Origin: an uncultured Ruminococcus sp.
Lineage (GTDB): Bacteria; Bacillota; Clostridia; Oscillospirales; Acutalibacteraceae
Reading direction: 5' to 3'
DNA: 64,000 nucleotides
Assembly (NCBI GenBank): GCA_902777275.1
Contig: CACYTI010000016.1
Span: 1-64,000, forward strand
Both the position numbers and the translations under genes were made by a program. How positions within the stretch are numbered: the first letter of the stretch is position 1; every line of letters starts with the position of its first letter. Positions 62,599 to 64,000 of the stretch are shown one piece after another. The notes under the pieces were generated by a model. That model was given only the letters and a program-made list of their open reading frames with translations, was not told the DNA's origin and did no database searches.

Positions 62599-64000
62599 AT
62601 GACATACGTTGAATACAAACAGCTCAGTCCGTTACAAAGGTTCGCTCACAGGTTTAAAAACGCTATGAAAAACCTGCCCCGCGCAATCGGCAGATTTTTT
62701 AAGCTGATAGGAAGGGCAATTGTCCGTTTCTTTGTCGGAATAGGCAAAGGCTTCAAGAACTACGGCACTACCTTTGTCAAGGGTGATTGGGCAACAAAAC
62801 TTTCTTATGTTATTTTCGGCTTTGGCGATATACATAAGGGTAAAATCTATAAGGGTGTTCTTTACCTGCTTGTAGAGATTCTGTACTTTGCATTTATGAT
62901 TGTATTCGGCTTTGACAAGCTGTACTGGCTGCCGACTCTCGGTATCCATGAGCGTCAGGTTGTGTACGATGATATGGGATTCCCGCATGAAACTCCCGGT
63001 CAGAATTCAATGCTGCTCCTGCTTTACGGCACGCTTACGGTGGTTGTAACAATCGTTGTTTTCGCGGTATATATCTCCAACATCAAGGATGCCTACCGTC
63101 ATCAGGTCATGAGAGAAAACGGCGAAAAGCCCACAACCTTAAAGCAGGACGCTCGTGACTATCTCGACGGAAAGTACCACATCACACTTCTTTCCTTCCC
63201 GATTTTGATGATCGGCGTTTTCAATATTCTCCCGCTGATCTTCATGATTTTGATTGCGTTCACCAACTACGACGGCGGAAAGCACAACGTTCTGTTCGAC
63301 TGGGTCGGACTTGACAACTTCGGCAATCTGTTCAATGTTGTTAACAGCGCGGCAAAGGCGAAGACCTTCTTCGGCGTTGCGGGCTGGACGCTGGTTTGGG
63401 CTATTGCCGCAACCTTCTCCAACTACATTCTCGGTATGATCGTTGCTTTGATGATCAACAAAAAGGGTATCAAGCTCAAGAGCGTTTTCAGAACCCTGTT
63501 TGTTATCACGATCGCTGTTCCCCAGTTCGTATCTTTGCTCCTTATGAGCCAGATGCTCACTCAGGAAGGCGCGTTCAACATCTTGCTCGGTTTGATTTCC
63601 GGAACAAATCCAAAAATCGACTTCCTTGGCGGCAGCGCGCTGTCGGCGAGGCTGACGGTAATCATTATTAACTGTTGGGTAGGTATTCCGTACACGATTC
63701 TGTCAATGTCGGGTATTTTGATGAATATTCCCGAAGACTTGTATGAGTCGGCGCGTATCGACGGTGCGTCGCCGTTCAAGACGTTTACAAAGATCACCCT
63801 TCCCTATATGATCTTTGTTACCACCCCGCAGCTCATCACCCAGTTCGTCGGCAATATCAACAACTTCAACGTTATCTTCCTGTTGACAGGCGGCAGACCC
63901 TCCAATCCCGAATACTTCGGAGCGGGCGACACCGATATCCTTGTAACATGGCTTTACAACCTGTCGATGGGTGACAAGAAGGACTATGGTTTAGCGTCGG
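62599..64000 (+). CDS. Sugar ABC transporter permease, MalF-type (runs off the window)
   Basis: At least 467 residues without a stop to the window edge. A basic N-terminus (about 1-75) precedes membrane helices; the binding-protein-dependent permease domain lies in the second half. The EAA loop that docks the ATPase reads EDLYESARIDGASPFKTFTK followed by ITLPYM, near residues 377-402. Phrases such as NWVGL-like DWVGLDNFGNL and FLLTGGRP are those of MalF proteins. AAAGGAG lies 7 bases before ATG 62599. A second permease (MalG type) would be expected just outside the window. Confidence 0.9.
   Translation, partial: MTYVEYKQLSPLQRFAHRFKNAMKNLPRAIGRFFKLIGRAIVRFFVGIGKGFKNYGTTFVKGDWATKLSYVIFGFGDIHKGKIYKGVLYLLVEILYFAFMIVFGFDKLYWLPTLGIHERQVVYDDMGFPHETPGQNSMLLLLYGTLTVVVTIVVFAVYISNIKDAYRHQVMRENGEKPTTLKQDARDYLDGKYHITLLSFPILMIGVFNILPLIFMILIAFTNYDGGKHNVLFDWVGLDNFGNLFNVVNSAAKAKTFFGVAGWTLVWAIAATFSNYILGMIVALMINKKGIKLKSVFRTLFVITIAVPQFVSLLLMSQMLTQEGAFNILLGLISGTNPKIDFLGGSALSARLTVIIINCWVGIPYTILSMSGILMNIPEDLYESARIDGASPFKTFTKITLPYMIFVTTPQLITQFVGNINNFNVIFLLTGGRPSNPEYFGAGDTDILVTWLYNLSMGDKKDYGLAS

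Overview
The window looks like chromosome of a dockerin-producing, Gram-positive anaerobe of the Oscillospiraceae/Ruminococcaceae type (class Clostridia). The reasons are the order dnaA-dnaN-S4-recF-remB-gyrB-gyrA, a SpoVAE-like sporulation protein, KtrAB, a FakA/FakB/PlsY lipid cassette, AGGAGG-type ribosome sites, three secreted proteins with a similar dockerin, and DUF families I associate with Clostridia. No taxonomic marker such as 16S rRNA is present, so this is an inference. Almost everything is housekeeping. The unusual signals lie in RNA leaders, repeat families and several apparently broken genes.

Layout. 0.1-2.0 kb: a GT4 glycosyltransferase and a damaged acyltransferase. 2.0-3.6 kb: an AT-rich tandem repeat, a candidate structured RNA, a phosphoribosyltransferase-like gene, and a tRNA cluster (Met, half of a Glu tRNA, Leu). 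3.8-6.9 kb: rplM-rpsI and ktrB-ktrA. 7.1-9.3 kb: a secreted leucine-rich-repeat dockerin protein. 9.4-10.5 kb: an orphan RelB-like antitoxin and a lipoprotein. 10.6-21.8 kb (minus strand): the replication block gyrA, thioesterase, gyrB, two zinc-ribbon membrane proteins, remB, recF, S4 protein, dnaN, a probable origin region, dnaA. 22.3-24.4 kb: a secreted beta-helix carbohydrate-binding-like protein with an N-terminal dockerin. 24.6-32.7 kb (plus strand): a TSCPD protein, then rpoB-rpoC. Gene orientation diverges around dnaA, as expected if the origin lies at about 20-22 kb.

32.9-50.5 kb holds a third dockerin protein, lexA with its own SOS box, a LOG-family gene and a DUF6472 gene, an L,D-transpeptidase, a lone spoVAE, a GGDEF gene stopped by one nonsense codon just before its signature motif, DUF1292, a USP-like protein, a DHHW protein, a Nudix hydrolase, a TetR regulator divergent from fakA-fakB-plsY, a Y-family polymerase with a YolD-like partner, and an Mrp ATPase. 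51.1-64 kb holds mgtE with a structured leader, a serine hydrolase, ThrH, a small gene that seems to have lost its start codon, a hairpin-array element, pncB, a MITE-like element, a NiCo riboswitch controlling a cation efflux gene, murE, and the first two genes of a sugar ABC transporter (the second runs off the end).

Working together: the fak-plsY genes plausibly turn exogenous fatty acids into lysophosphatidate. LexA, the Y-family polymerase and the YolD-like protein form an SOS mutagenesis set. The riboswitch should switch the CDF pump on when Ni2+ or Co2+ is high. The dockerin proteins imply a cellulosome-like assembly whose cohesin scaffold is not in this window. At least three families of intergenic palindromic repeats are scattered here, and one clusters around dnaA.
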